NCBI RefSeq assembly: GCF_016908775.1
Contig: NZ_JAFBEP010000015.1
Span: 1 to 64,000, forward strand
Direction: 5' to 3'
Origin: Defluviitalea raffinosedens
GTDB lineage: Bacteria > Bacillota > Clostridia > Lachnospirales > Defluviitaleaceae
Length of the DNA stretch: 64,000 nucleotides
Below are positions 35,581 through 43,274 of the stretch, one piece after another. Position 1 is the first letter of the stretch, and the number at the start of each line of letters is the position of its first letter. A program made the translations under genes and the position numbers. The notes under the pieces are model-generated. The model worked only from the letters and a program-made list of their open reading frames with translations, was not told the origin of the DNA and did not search any database.

Positions 35581-36563
35581 TCTAATAAATCGGATATTTT
35601 TTTTATGTTTTCCAATGCTATATCACATTTAATAGTTGTTAAAGTAGAACTTTTTTGATCCACAACACTTTTTAATTCCACTATACTTTGATTAAATTGA
35701 ATAGCTAAAGTGTCTTTTTTTTCCATTACTTTTGGTTGAAGTTTTGGCCATATTTCATCAATTTCTTTCAAATCTTTTTTGATTTCATCCCAGTTTCCTT
35801 GCTTTGAAGATATTTTGATATTTCTGATATGATATTTCAGTATTAAGACTTCGGATGGTAATTTTGCCTCAAATAATTCAGTCATATAAGGTATGTGCTT
35901 TGTAAGTTTTACAGCTGCATGGACAATTTCTAATTCTTCAGGAGTTGCAGTCATTAAAGGATATGAATCTGGAAGAATTTCCTCGGGTAATTTCAGTTCT
36001 TTTTCGGATACACCGGAATTTCCGTTTTGTCCGGATTGACCAGATTCACCCCCGGAACTGCCAGCTCCTCCTCCAGAGTTACTGGATTCGCCTCCGGAGC
36101 CACCAGCGGAGCTACCACTGGATCCACCGCCAGATTGTCCTTGTGAATCTTCAGCGCCTTTAGACATAGCTCGTTCTAATTCCAAGGCTGCTTTTTTATA
36201 TTCTAAAGCAGCTTTGCTTTTACTATCATCCATTGCTTTTGAAATAATTAGGGTAGTTAGTGTATTAAGATCTTTATTGAATTCATCTGCTTTCTCAGCA
36301 GTCATACCTTTTTTCTGTGCATCGGCAAAGAAGGTGTTCCACTTTGAATGGATGGATTTAATTTGCTCTGCTCCGCCTGCCCAATCTTTTTTACTGACTG
36401 TGGTGATGAGTTCTTCAGATAATTTTTGTAAATCTTCTAATGCAGATGGAGGAGAATTACTTTCTGATGAATCCGAACTGGAATTCTCGTGCTTTTTTTG
36501 ACATCCGACAAGTAGAATTAAAGCCAATAAAAAAAGCAATACTATATTAAATCTTTTTTTCAT
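35568..36563 (-). CDS. Lipoprotein with two related helical domains joined by a Gly/Ser linker
   Basis: A 331-residue lipoprotein: signal peptide with lipobox LLVGC (Cys21), Ser-rich spacer, helical domain 1 (about 40-135, containing KKDWAGGAEQIKSIHSKW), a Gly/Ser-rich linker (about 140-187), then helical domain 2 (about 195-331, containing QGNWDEIKKDLKEIDEIW). The repeated W, I/L and W spacing suggests the domains are duplicates. No catalytic motif is present. GGAAGGAGGAAGAAT precedes the ATG. Function unknown; the flexible linker suggests bridging two binding partners at the outer face of the membrane. Confidence 0.8.
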   Translation of the reverse strand: MKKRFNIVLLFLLALILLVGCQKKHENSSSDSSESNSPPSALEDLQKLSEELITTVSKKDWAGGAEQIKSIHSKWNTFFADAQKKGMTAEKADEFNKDLNTLTTLIISKAMDDSKSKAALEYKKAALELERAMSKGAEDSQGQSGGGSSGSSAGGSGGESSNSGGGAGSSGGESGQSGQNGNSGVSEKELKLPEEILPDSYPLMTATPEELEIVHAAVKLTKHIPYMTELFEAKLPSEVLILKYHIRNIKISSKQGNWDEIKKDLKEIDEIWPKLQPKVMEKKDTLAIQFNQSIVELKSVVDQKSSTLTTIKCDIALENIKKISDLLENER

Positions 36564-36630
36564 ATTCTTCCTCCTTCCATTGCAAAATGCAAAATAATTT
36601 TCCTAATGAAAATAGTATTTGCCAGAACTC

Positions 36631-36698
36631 TTGACAACATGCAAATTTACTTTTACATTTTTACAATCTTTGATATTTCGTGGAAAATATATTATAAT
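36631..36698 (+). promoter_or_regulatory. Two sigma-A-type promoters upstream of the UPF0291 gene
   Basis: Promoter 1: TTGACA (36631-36636), 17 bases, TACATT (36654-36659). Promoter 2: TTGATA (36670-36675), 17 bases, TATAAT (36693-36698). The second is near-consensus and 33 bases before the gene. Confidence 0.7.
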
Positions 36699-36731
36699 AA
36701 TAAAAAATACTAGATATTTACGGAGGACAAA

Positions 36732-36932
36732 ATGGAAGAGAAAAAAATAAACAGAATCAATGAGTTGTATAAAAAGCAGAAATCCGTTGGGCTTACCCAA
36801 GAAGAAAAAATAGAGCAGGAGCAACTGCGAAGAGAATATATCGAACTGGTAAAAAGAAATTTTAGGTTAACTATGGGAAATGTGAAAATTCAAAATGAAG
36901 ACGGAACCATAAGGGATTTAAAATCTAAATAG
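36732..36932 (+). CDS. UPF0291/DUF896 (YnzC-like) small protein
   Basis: A 66-residue, highly charged helical protein that matches UPF0291: KINRINELYKKQKSVGLTQE then EQLRREYIELVKRNFR. Bacillus YnzC is the reference; its role is unknown, though its gene belongs to an SOS-linked operon there. No LexA-type box is seen here. CGGAGG precedes the ATG. It heads a run of genes (zinc-ribbon protein, DUF2085, fthC, proA) with short gaps. Confidence 0.9.
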   Translation: MEEKKINRINELYKKQKSVGLTQEEKIEQEQLRREYIELVKRNFRLTMGNVKIQNEDGTIRDLKSK

Positions 36933-36955
36933 AAAACTGGATAGGAGAGATTACA

Positions 36956-37498
36956 GTGAGTTATTGCAGAGAATGCGGAAAAATTATTGAAGACGGTCAA
37001 AAAGAATGTCCTTACTGTGGAACAGAGGTAAATGACACCATTAATATAGAAAACCATATAGAAGATCATATAGAAAATCGAAATGTTGAGGTAAAATCAG
37101 AGAAAGACGAAGAAGAGCCAATTATTAAGATTATATCAGATGAACCCATTATTAAAACTACACCTGAAGAAGAACCAACTATTAAGACGAAACATTTTGA
37201 AGAATCTCCTTCTGTGACAGAAAATAAATTTGGTTCAAATCAGAAGATACCTGAAAAGAATACACAGCCCCTTAACAATTGGATAAAGGTTACGCTTTCT
37301 GTTTTGATTTCTGCATTGCCAGGAATAGGTTCTTTAATCGGTATTATTGCAGCGATCATTTTTATGACCAAAGAAGATGAGGATCGAAAAACCTTTGGAT
37401 ATGCGTTGCTTACTTATAGTATTATATATCTTATTTTCATCTGTACTTGCTGTATGATCTTTGCTTTTGGCTTCAATAATTTTCAGTATTATCAGTAA
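36956..37498 (+). CDS. Zinc-ribbon membrane protein
   Basis: A 180-residue protein with an N-terminal zinc ribbon (YCRECGKIIEDGQKECPYCG, two CxxC pairs), a long acidic disordered linker with repeated Ile-Lys-Thr segments (about residues 28-95), and a C-terminal membrane part with two helices (about 105-130 and 145-172). The layout is common in Firmicutes proteins of unknown function that join a metal-binding cytosolic tag to a membrane domain. GTG start at 36956 after TAGGAGAG. Confidence 0.82.
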   Translation: MSYCRECGKIIEDGQKECPYCGTEVNDTINIENHIEDHIENRNVEVKSEKDEEEPIIKIISDEPIIKTTPEEEPTIKTKHFEESPSVTENKFGSNQKIPEKNTQPLNNWIKVTLSVLISALPGIGSLIGIIAAIIFMTKEDEDRKTFGYALLTYSIIYLIFICTCCMIFAFGFNNFQYYQ

Positions 37499-37519
37499 AA
37501 TCCCTTGGGTGAAAATAAA

Positions 37520-38170
37520 ATGATGCAATGGATTTATTTTATAGGTCGTTCAGTATGCCATCAAATTCCTGAACGTTCTTTTTTTATTGGGAATCACCAA
37601 TTGCCTCTTTGTGCGAGGTGTACAGGAATATACATGGGAGTATTCCTGGGCTTTTTATATCTGTTTTCTAGAAAGCGATGGAAAGGAAATAAGCCTCCTT
37701 CCTTAAAAATACTGCTGTTTATTTTACTTAGCTGGATTCCTATGATGATTGATGGAGCAACGTCTTATATAGGACTCAGGGCATCTAATAATATAGCGCG
37801 ATTGATTACTGGATTTTTATTTGGAGTTTTTTGGCCTGTTTTCATTCTTTTGCTTAAAAACTATCAGGTTATGAAAGGGAATAATTTAAGTATTGTTGAG
37901 AATTATAAGGATTTAATCATTATGATTTGTGCTTTGATCCCTTTTGCAGGGATATTTTCGATGCAATCAATTGTTGTATGGTGGAGTATATCAGGGATTA
38001 CTGTAGGTACACTTATATATGTTTATGTTCAGATGATTTTCATCATAATAAGGAATTTATTAGTATCGATGAATAAGAAAATTATATATTTTATATCATT
38101 TATTATTTCTATGATGATTATGAGCGGATTGTCATGGTTAAATGATTTTCTGTTAGCTCAATACAGATAA
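37520..38170 (+). CDS. DUF2085 membrane protein
   Basis: A 216-residue protein with about five helices and the DUF2085 signature near the N-terminus: SVCHQIPERSFFIGNHQLPL then CARCTGIYMG, a Cys/His pattern that may bind metal. DUF2085 proteins are widespread and uncharacterised. ATG at 37520 is preferred over TTG at 37505, with GGGTGA upstream. It lies 22 bases after the zinc-ribbon gene. Confidence 0.87.
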   Translation: MMQWIYFIGRSVCHQIPERSFFIGNHQLPLCARCTGIYMGVFLGFLYLFSRKRWKGNKPPSLKILLFILLSWIPMMIDGATSYIGLRASNNIARLITGFLFGVFWPVFILLLKNYQVMKGNNLSIVENYKDLIIMICALIPFAGIFSMQSIVVWWSISGITVGTLIYVYVQMIFIIIRNLLVSMNKKIIYFISFIISMMIMSGLSWLNDFLLAQYR

Positions 38171-38203
38171 AATTTTATTTGTAATCAACAGGAGCTGTTA
38201 AAT

Positions 38204-38770
38204 ATGACTGAAAAGCAAAGACTTAGAAAGATATTTCTTGATATGAGAGCTCAAATGCCGGAAGAGGAAATATATTATAAAAGTCAATTCATTTATGAAA
38301 AACTTATTCATTCATCCTTGTATCATCAATGTAAAATGATTTTTACATATGTAAGTATGGGAAATGAAGTGGATACTAAAAAAGTTATTCTTAGAGGATT
38401 ATTGGACAGAAAAATCATTGCAGTTCCTAAAGTCAATCCTAAAAAGAAAGAAATGATTTTTTCTAAAATAAAATCTTTGGATGAATTAGAAGCAGGCCAT
38501 TTTAATGTTCTTGAACCCAGAGAGGACTGTATACAACCAATAGAGAGTAATCAAGAGACTTTGATTTTAGTTCCGGGAGCAGTATTTGGCAGAGATAAGA
38601 ACAGAATCGGTTATGGGGGAGGTTATTATGATCGTTATCTTTCTTCTGTTAAAGGAGCATTAAAGATTATAGGTTTAGGATATGATTTTCAACTCATTGA
38701 CAAAATTCCTTCAGATCCTTATGATGTCCCTTTAGATACCATTGTTACAGACAAAGGATGGATAAAATAA
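38204..38770 (+). CDS. 5-Formyltetrahydrofolate cyclo-ligase
   Basis: Converts 5-formyl-THF to 5,10-methenyl-THF with ATP, returning the storage folate to one-carbon metabolism. The 188-residue protein has the family motifs KQRLRKIFLDMRA, TYVSMGNEVDT, VPKVNPKKKEMIF, LVPGAVFGRDKNRIGYGGGY and the following YDRYL. CAGGAG precedes the ATG. In the same direction as proA, 63 bases upstream of it. Confidence 0.93.
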   Translation: MTEKQRLRKIFLDMRAQMPEEEIYYKSQFIYEKLIHSSLYHQCKMIFTYVSMGNEVDTKKVILRGLLDRKIIAVPKVNPKKKEMIFSKIKSLDELEAGHFNVLEPREDCIQPIESNQETLILVPGAVFGRDKNRIGYGGGYYDRYLSSVKGALKIIGLGYDFQLIDKIPSDPYDVPLDTIVTDKGWIK

Positions 38771-38833
38771 AGTTGCATAAAATATATCCTCGTGATAAAA
38801 TAATCGAAACATTACAAATAATGAGGTGATGGA

Positions 38834-40081
38834 ATGGAAGAGTTGCAACAGAAAGGCGCATTGGCAAAGGAAGCATCTATAATACTTGCAAAAAAGTCTT
38901 CAGAAGAGAAAAATAAGGGACTCATTAAAGCTGCTGATTTTTTATTACAATATAAAGATGAAATTATAAAAGCTAATGAAATTGATTTACAGTTCGCTAA
39001 AGAAAATGGCATAAAAGGATCATTAATTGACAGACTTACATTGAATGAAAAAAGAATTGAATCTATGGCAGAAGGTTTAAGACAAATTGCTATGCTGGAA
39101 GATCCGGTAGGAGAAGTATTATCCATGAAAAAACGCCCTAACGGGTTAGTAATTGGACAAAAAAGAGTACCTATGGGTGTAATAGGAATTATTTATGAGG
39201 CCAGACCGAATGTAACCGCAGATGCTTTTGGTTTATGTCTTAAAACAGGGAATGCAGTGATTTTAAGAGGCGGGAAAGAAGCCATACATTCTAATATTCA
39301 AATTGTTAAAATCTTGAAGAATGCTTTGGATGAAGCAGGGCTTCCTAAAGAATCTGTTCAATTGGTTGAGGATACCAGCAGGGAAACAGCTAAAGAAATG
39401 ATGCGATTAAATGAGTATTTAGATGTTTTAATTCCCAGAGGCGGTGCCGGGCTTATTCAAACGGTAGTCCAAAATAGTACAGTCCCAGTAATTGAAACTG
39501 GGATAGGCAACTGTCATATATATGTTGACCATAAAGCTAAGTTGGATGAAGCAGTTTCTATTACTGTAAATGCAAAAGTTCAAAGGCCGGGTGTCTGCAA
39601 TGCAGCAGAAAGCTTACTGGTTCATAAAGACGTGGCAGAAATCTTCTTGCCTAAAGTGTATGATGAGCTTAAAAAATATAATGTGGAAATCAGAGGGGAT
39701 GAAAAGGTCCTGGAAATCCTTCCTGATGTTAACAGAGCAACAGAAGAGGATTGGGGAATGGAATACCTGGATTACATTATTTCTGTCAAAGTAGTTGATT
39801 CCATTGATGAAGCTATTGGACATATCAATAAGTATGGCACAAAACATTCCGAAGCCATTATTACGGAAGATTATACGAATGCTCAACGTTTCTTGGAAGA
39901 AATCGATGCTGCTGCTGTGTATGTGAATGCATCAACCCGTTTTACAGATGGCTTTGAATTTGGTTTTGGAGCTGAGATTGGAATCAGTACGCAAAAACTT
40001 CATGCAAGAGGACCTATGGGCTTAAAGGAATTGACTACAATAAAATATATCATCTATGGAAACGGACAAATCCGTCAGTAA
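38834..40081 (+). CDS. proA: Glutamate-5-semialdehyde dehydrogenase (gamma-glutamyl phosphate reductase)
   Basis: Second enzyme of proline synthesis; reduces gamma-glutamyl phosphate with NADPH. The 415-residue protein is full length with [51 protein letters not shown], the catalytic Cys in [13 protein letters not shown], and [19 protein letters not shown] near the C-terminus. GAGGTGATGG precedes the ATG. Separated from proB by about 3.3 kb of unrelated genes, one on the opposite strand. Confidence 0.96.
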   Translation: MEELQQKGALAKEASIILAKKSSEEKNKGLIKAADFLLQYKDEIIKANEIDLQFAKENGIKGSLIDRLTLNEKRIESMAEGLRQIAMLEDPVGEVLSMKKRPNGLVIGQKRVPMGVIGIIYEARPNVTADAFGLCLKTGNAVILRGGKEAIHSNIQIVKILKNALDEAGLPKESVQLVEDTSRETAKEMMRLNEYLDVLIPRGGAGLIQTVVQNSTVPVIETGIGNCHIYVDHKAKLDEAVSITVNAKVQRPGVCNAAESLLVHKDVAEIFLPKVYDELKKYNVEIRGDEKVLEILPDVNRATEEDWGMEYLDYIISVKVVDSIDEAIGHINKYGTKHSEAIITEDYTNAQRFLEEIDAAAVYVNASTRFTDGFEFGFGAEIGISTQKLHARGPMGLKELTTIKYIIYGNGQIRQ

Positions 40082-40096
40082 CTATGTAATTTTAAG

Positions 40097-40133
40097 ACCG
40101 CTGATTTAGATAATTTACATCAGCGGTTTTTTT
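40097..40133 (+). terminator. Intrinsic terminator after proA
   Basis: Stem ACCGCTGAT/ATCAGCGGT with a 13-base loop and a T7 tract. Confidence 0.88.
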
Positions 40134-40139
40134 ATTGCA

Positions 40140-40163
40140 TAGGAAATTCTTCTGGATTTCCTA
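40140..40163. repeat. AGGAAAT/ATTTCCT hairpin, copy 3
   Basis: TAGGAAAT (40140-40147) and ATTTCCTA (40156-40163) around an eight-base loop, immediately after the proA terminator T-run. The bases leading in (T-run, attgcat) match those before copy 1 at 94. Confidence 0.55.
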
Positions 40164-40198
40164 ATTCAGGGAAGCATTTCACTATATTCTGTTGAATC

Positions 40199-40252
40199 TT
40201 GTTATTTTTTTATGCTTACAGTATAATGAATGAATAAAGAACGAATGTTCTT
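40199..40252 (+). promoter_or_regulatory. ruvAB promoter with LexA-type operator
   Basis: TTGTTA (40199-40204), 17 bases, TATAAT (40222-40227). Eleven bases after the -10 comes AGAACGAATGTTCT (40238-40251), a perfect match to the GAAC-N4-GTTC core of Gram-positive LexA boxes. Placement just after the -10 fits repression by LexA and SOS induction of ruvAB. Confidence 0.75.
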
Positions 40253-40311
40253 CTTGCAATGAGATTATGATTGGATCATTGTAAAAGGATTGTCCAGAAA
40301 GGATGAAAGTT

Positions 40312-40911
40312 TTGATTTCATTTATTAAGGGAATTTTAGATTATATGACGGAGGAGTGGATCATCGTAGATGTGAATGGGATAGGATATAAAATCTACAT
40401 ATCTTCATCTACTGTGAGTAAACTTCCTTCTGTCGGAAAAGAAGTTAAGATCTTTACCCATCTTCAGGTTAAAGAAGATGAATTGGCTTTATACGGATTT
40501 ATGTCCCAAGATGAACTTAACATGTTTGAAAGGCTTATCTCGGTAAGTGGTATAGGTCCAAAAGGAGCACTGGGGATACTTTCGACCTTATCACCTGCTG
40601 ATTTATGCATGGCCGTAATAACAGAGGATATAAAAACCTTAAGTAGTGCCCCGGGCATCGGAAAAAAGACTGCACAGAGAATGATTCTGGAGTTAAAAGA
40701 TAAAATAAATACACTGGAAGCTGTAGGATTAGGAGGAGAAACTGTTTTAGAAGTACAGCAAAACGGTACTGCTGAAGAAGCTATCTTTGCTCTGACGGCT
40801 TTGGGATATAGCAGGGTGGATGCTGCAAAAGCAGTTAAGGAGGTTTTCAAAGAAGATATGTCTGTTGAAGAAATGATTAAAGATGCCCTTAAAAAGTTGG
40901 CATTAATTTAG
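40312..40911 (+). CDS. ruvA: Holliday junction DNA helicase subunit RuvA
   Basis: Tetrameric protein that binds Holliday junctions and recruits RuvB for branch migration. The 199-residue protein has the OB-fold domain I, helix-hairpin-helix motifs (LISVSGIGPKGALGILS; LSSAPGIGKKTAQRMILEL) and the C-terminal domain III that contacts RuvB. TTG at 40312 is chosen: it gives MISFIKGIL, the family start, with AAAGGATG in position, whereas the ATG at 40303 lies within that ribosome binding site. ruvB follows 18 bases after the stop. Confidence 0.96.
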   Translation: MISFIKGILDYMTEEWIIVDVNGIGYKIYISSSTVSKLPSVGKEVKIFTHLQVKEDELALYGFMSQDELNMFERLISVSGIGPKGALGILSTLSPADLCMAVITEDIKTLSSAPGIGKKTAQRMILELKDKINTLEAVGLGGETVLEVQQNGTAEEAIFALTALGYSRVDAAKAVKEVFKEDMSVEEMIKDALKKLALI

Positions 40912-40929
40912 ATGAAATGGGTGAAGTTG

Positions 40930-41937
40930 ATGAAAGATCGTATCATAACTGCTGAATTAAGAAACGAAGATTTAGAAATAGAAGCCAATATACGTCCTAG
41001 AACATTAGAGGATTATATTGGGCAAAAAAAAGTAAAAGAAAATTTAAAAGTGTTTATTCAGGCAGCTAAAAACAGAAAGGAAGCATTGGACCATGTACTG
41101 CTCTATGGCCCTCCGGGATTGGGGAAAACTACATTAGCCAATATTATTGCCAATGAAATGCAGGTTAATATTAAGATCACATCAGGACCAGCCATTGAAA
41201 AACCTGGGGATATGGCAGCAATACTTAATAATTTAAATGAGGGAGATCTTCTGTTTATAGATGAAGTTCATCGTTTAAACCGCCATGTAGAAGAAATATT
41301 ATATCCAGCCATGGAAGATTTTACAATAGATATTGTTATTGGAAAGGGACCAGGCGCCAGATCCATACGACTGGATCTTCCTAAATTTACCCTTATTGGT
41401 GCGACAACGCGGGCAGGATTATTGACTGCTCCATTAAGAGACAGATTTGGTGTAATTCAGCGATTAGAATACTATAATACGGATGAGCTTACTAAAATTG
41501 TGGCGCGCTCAGCTAAAGTTTTAGGAATAAAAATAACTGCTGCTGGGGCAGAAGAAATAGCACGAAGATCCAGAGGAACTCCGAGAATAGCCAACAGACT
41601 TTTAAAAAGAGTAAGAGATTTTGCAGAAGTAAAATATGAGGGGTATATCGATGAATTGGTGGCTTCGGCAGCATTGGAATCACTGGAGATTGATCAAATG
41701 GGTCTTGACAGAATCGACAGAAAAATGCTTCTTGCAATGATTGAAAAATTCGGAGGAGGACCGGTAGGGATAGATACCTTAGCCGCTGCAATTGGAGAAG
41801 AAAATGACACCATTGAAGATGTTTATGAACCATTTTTGATTCAACTTGGATTGATCAACAGAACTCCCAGAGGCAGAGTTGTTACAGCTTTAGGCTATAA
41901 ACACTTTGGAATAGAACCACTTCAAACTGAAAAATGA
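40930..41937 (+). CDS. ruvB: Holliday junction DNA helicase RuvB
   Basis: AAA+ motor of the RuvAB branch-migration complex. The 335-residue protein has Walker [10 protein letters not shown], Walker [12 protein letters not shown], sensor 1 LIGATTRAG, the arginine finger region [12 protein letters not shown], and the C-terminal winged helix ([20 protein letters not shown]). ATG at 40930 ([11 protein letters not shown]) with GGGTGA upstream is preferred to the ATG at 40912 that directly follows the ruvA stop. Co-transcribed with ruvA under the LexA-type operator. Confidence 0.97.
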   Translation: MKDRIITAELRNEDLEIEANIRPRTLEDYIGQKKVKENLKVFIQAAKNRKEALDHVLLYGPPGLGKTTLANIIANEMQVNIKITSGPAIEKPGDMAAILNNLNEGDLLFIDEVHRLNRHVEEILYPAMEDFTIDIVIGKGPGARSIRLDLPKFTLIGATTRAGLLTAPLRDRFGVIQRLEYYNTDELTKIVARSAKVLGIKITAAGAEEIARRSRGTPRIANRLLKRVRDFAEVKYEGYIDELVASAALESLEIDQMGLDRIDRKMLLAMIEKFGGGPVGIDTLAAAIGEENDTIEDVYEPFLIQLGLINRTPRGRVVTALGYKHFGIEPLQTEK

Positions 41938-41944
41938 ATTTCGA

Positions 41945-41996
41945 TTGACAAAAATGATCAATTTGGTCTATTATAATTATATAGAGTAAAACTCTA
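41945..41996 (+). promoter_or_regulatory. Promoter and palindrome upstream of the DUF1836 regulator
   Basis: TTGACA (41945-41950), 18 bases, TATTAT (41969-41974). Eight bases on lies TAGAGT-AAA-ACTCTA (41982-41996), a perfect inverted repeat near the expected transcription start, a candidate autoregulatory operator. Confidence 0.6.
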
Positions 41997-42065
41997 CTTA
42001 ATATAGATAATGTATATAGACTTAAGCAAAAAGGATTTCGCTAATTTAGGAGAAAGGAAGTTAAA

Positions 42066-42659
42066 ATGGGTGAAAAAATAAATTTTACTGAGCAGGAACT
42101 GCTAAAATTAGCTAAAGTAGTGTCTGATGAATGTCAGTTCATACAACTTAATACATTCAATGATGAAATGACGATTTCACAAGTAGTTCGTTTTTTTAAT
42201 AAACAAGGCAAGAATTTCACAAAAACAATGATTCAGAACTATGTAAGAGTAGGAGTGCTTCCTCCTCCCCTCGACCGAAGATATTATACAAGAAATCATT
42301 TGATTCTCCTTTCATTGATTGATAATTTGAAAGCAATATATTCTCTGGATGAAATAAAGCTTGTACTTGCTCCTATATTAAAGAATCCTGAAACTTTTGA
42401 TGATGATATCATTAAGGTGTCCAATTTATATGAGGATTATATTTTATTGCATAAAAATGTCTTGAAAAATTGGGAAAGTTTTTTGCCTCATACGCTTGAA
42501 GAAGTGAACAAATTATTGCAAAAAGATCATGTTTCAAGTGATGAAAAAGATGTAGTTTCTGCTTTTATGCTTGTCTTGACTTTAATGGCTGAAACAATAG
42601 CGATTAAAAGATTGATTCATTTGATATCAGAGAAGTATTTTACTAATGCAGAAGGATAA
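42066..42659 (+). CDS. DUF1836 domain protein, MerR-like putative regulator
   Basis: A 197-residue protein. Residues about 38-110 form a MerR-like helix-turn-helix segment (ISQVVRFFNKQGKNFTKTMI, then VGVLPPPLDRRYYTRNHL), the core of DUF1836. The C-terminal half is helical with no recognised effector domain. Family members are presumed DNA-binding; no target is known. GAAAGGAAG precedes the ATG. The palindrome in its own leader is a natural candidate site. Confidence 0.85.
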   Translation: MGEKINFTEQELLKLAKVVSDECQFIQLNTFNDEMTISQVVRFFNKQGKNFTKTMIQNYVRVGVLPPPLDRRYYTRNHLILLSLIDNLKAIYSLDEIKLVLAPILKNPETFDDDIIKVSNLYEDYILLHKNVLKNWESFLPHTLEEVNKLLQKDHVSSDEKDVVSAFMLVLTLMAETIAIKRLIHLISEKYFTNAEG

Positions 42660-42663
42660 ATTA

Positions 42664-42693
42664 TTGTTGTTTGATCAGGCAATATGGTATAAT
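42664..42693 (+). promoter_or_regulatory. Promoter of zapA
   Basis: TTGTTG (42664-42669), 18 bases, TATAAT (42688-42693), 37 bases before the zapA start. Confidence 0.5.
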
Positions 42694-42730
42694 AAAGTTA
42701 ATACTCTTTAATGAACTAAGGAGCGGTCAT

Positions 42731-43183
42731 ATGGGTCAAAAAAATAAAATCGAAGTCATAATAGGTGGAAGAGTCTATACATTAGTTGGAGAAGAGAGTC
42801 ACGAATATATTCAAAGAGTTGCCCTGTATATTGATCAGAAGATGAATGAAGTGAAAAAGGCTGAATCTTCTAGAAAGTTAAGTACCAATATGCTTGCCAT
42901 TTTGACTTCAATAAATGTGGCCGATGATTTATTTAAAATGAAAGAAGTGTTAGAAAATGCTTTTGCTGAAATAAAATCATTACAAAAGCAATTGGATGAG
43001 AAGGACAAGCAGTTAGAAGTGTATCAAAATGAATTGGGGAATATGCAGCAGGAAAATATTGCTTTAAAGGATAAAATAGATGAGCTTCAATTGGAAATTA
43101 TGCGAAGTAAAATGGAATTAGAGGAATATATTAATATTTTTGATGCAGGTTTAAAGAGCAAAAAACTTTCGGATGATCAGTAA
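42731..43183 (+). CDS. zapA: Cell division protein ZapA
   Basis: FtsZ-ring-associated protein that bundles FtsZ filaments. The 150-residue protein has the ZapA domain (KIEVIIGGRVYTLVGEESHEY, SRKLSTNMLAILTSINVADD) followed by a coiled coil (about 75-135) longer than in the shortest ZapA proteins. ATG at 42731 has AAGGAGCGG; upstream in-frame codons lack a site. It starts a run with the U32 peptidase, FtsW/RodA, transpeptidase and PrsW genes. Confidence 0.9.
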   Translation: MGQKNKIEVIIGGRVYTLVGEESHEYIQRVALYIDQKMNEVKKAESSRKLSTNMLAILTSINVADDLFKMKEVLENAFAEIKSLQKQLDEKDKQLEVYQNELGNMQQENIALKDKIDELQLEIMRSKMELEEYINIFDAGLKSKKLSDDQ

Positions 43184-43274
43184 ATGAATAAGCTTGTATT
43201 GAGAGGGGAGTAATAGTTTGTATTACATCCCCTTTTCTATATGCCGATTATTATTAAAGAAAGGAAATACTATA

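Noticed and set aside
40167-40236. Possible fourth copy of the dispersed element after the hairpin at 40140
   Set aside because: The 5' block matches 10 of 15 bases, but the block at the 53-base offset matches only about 8 of 17, near chance, and it overlaps the ruvAB promoter.
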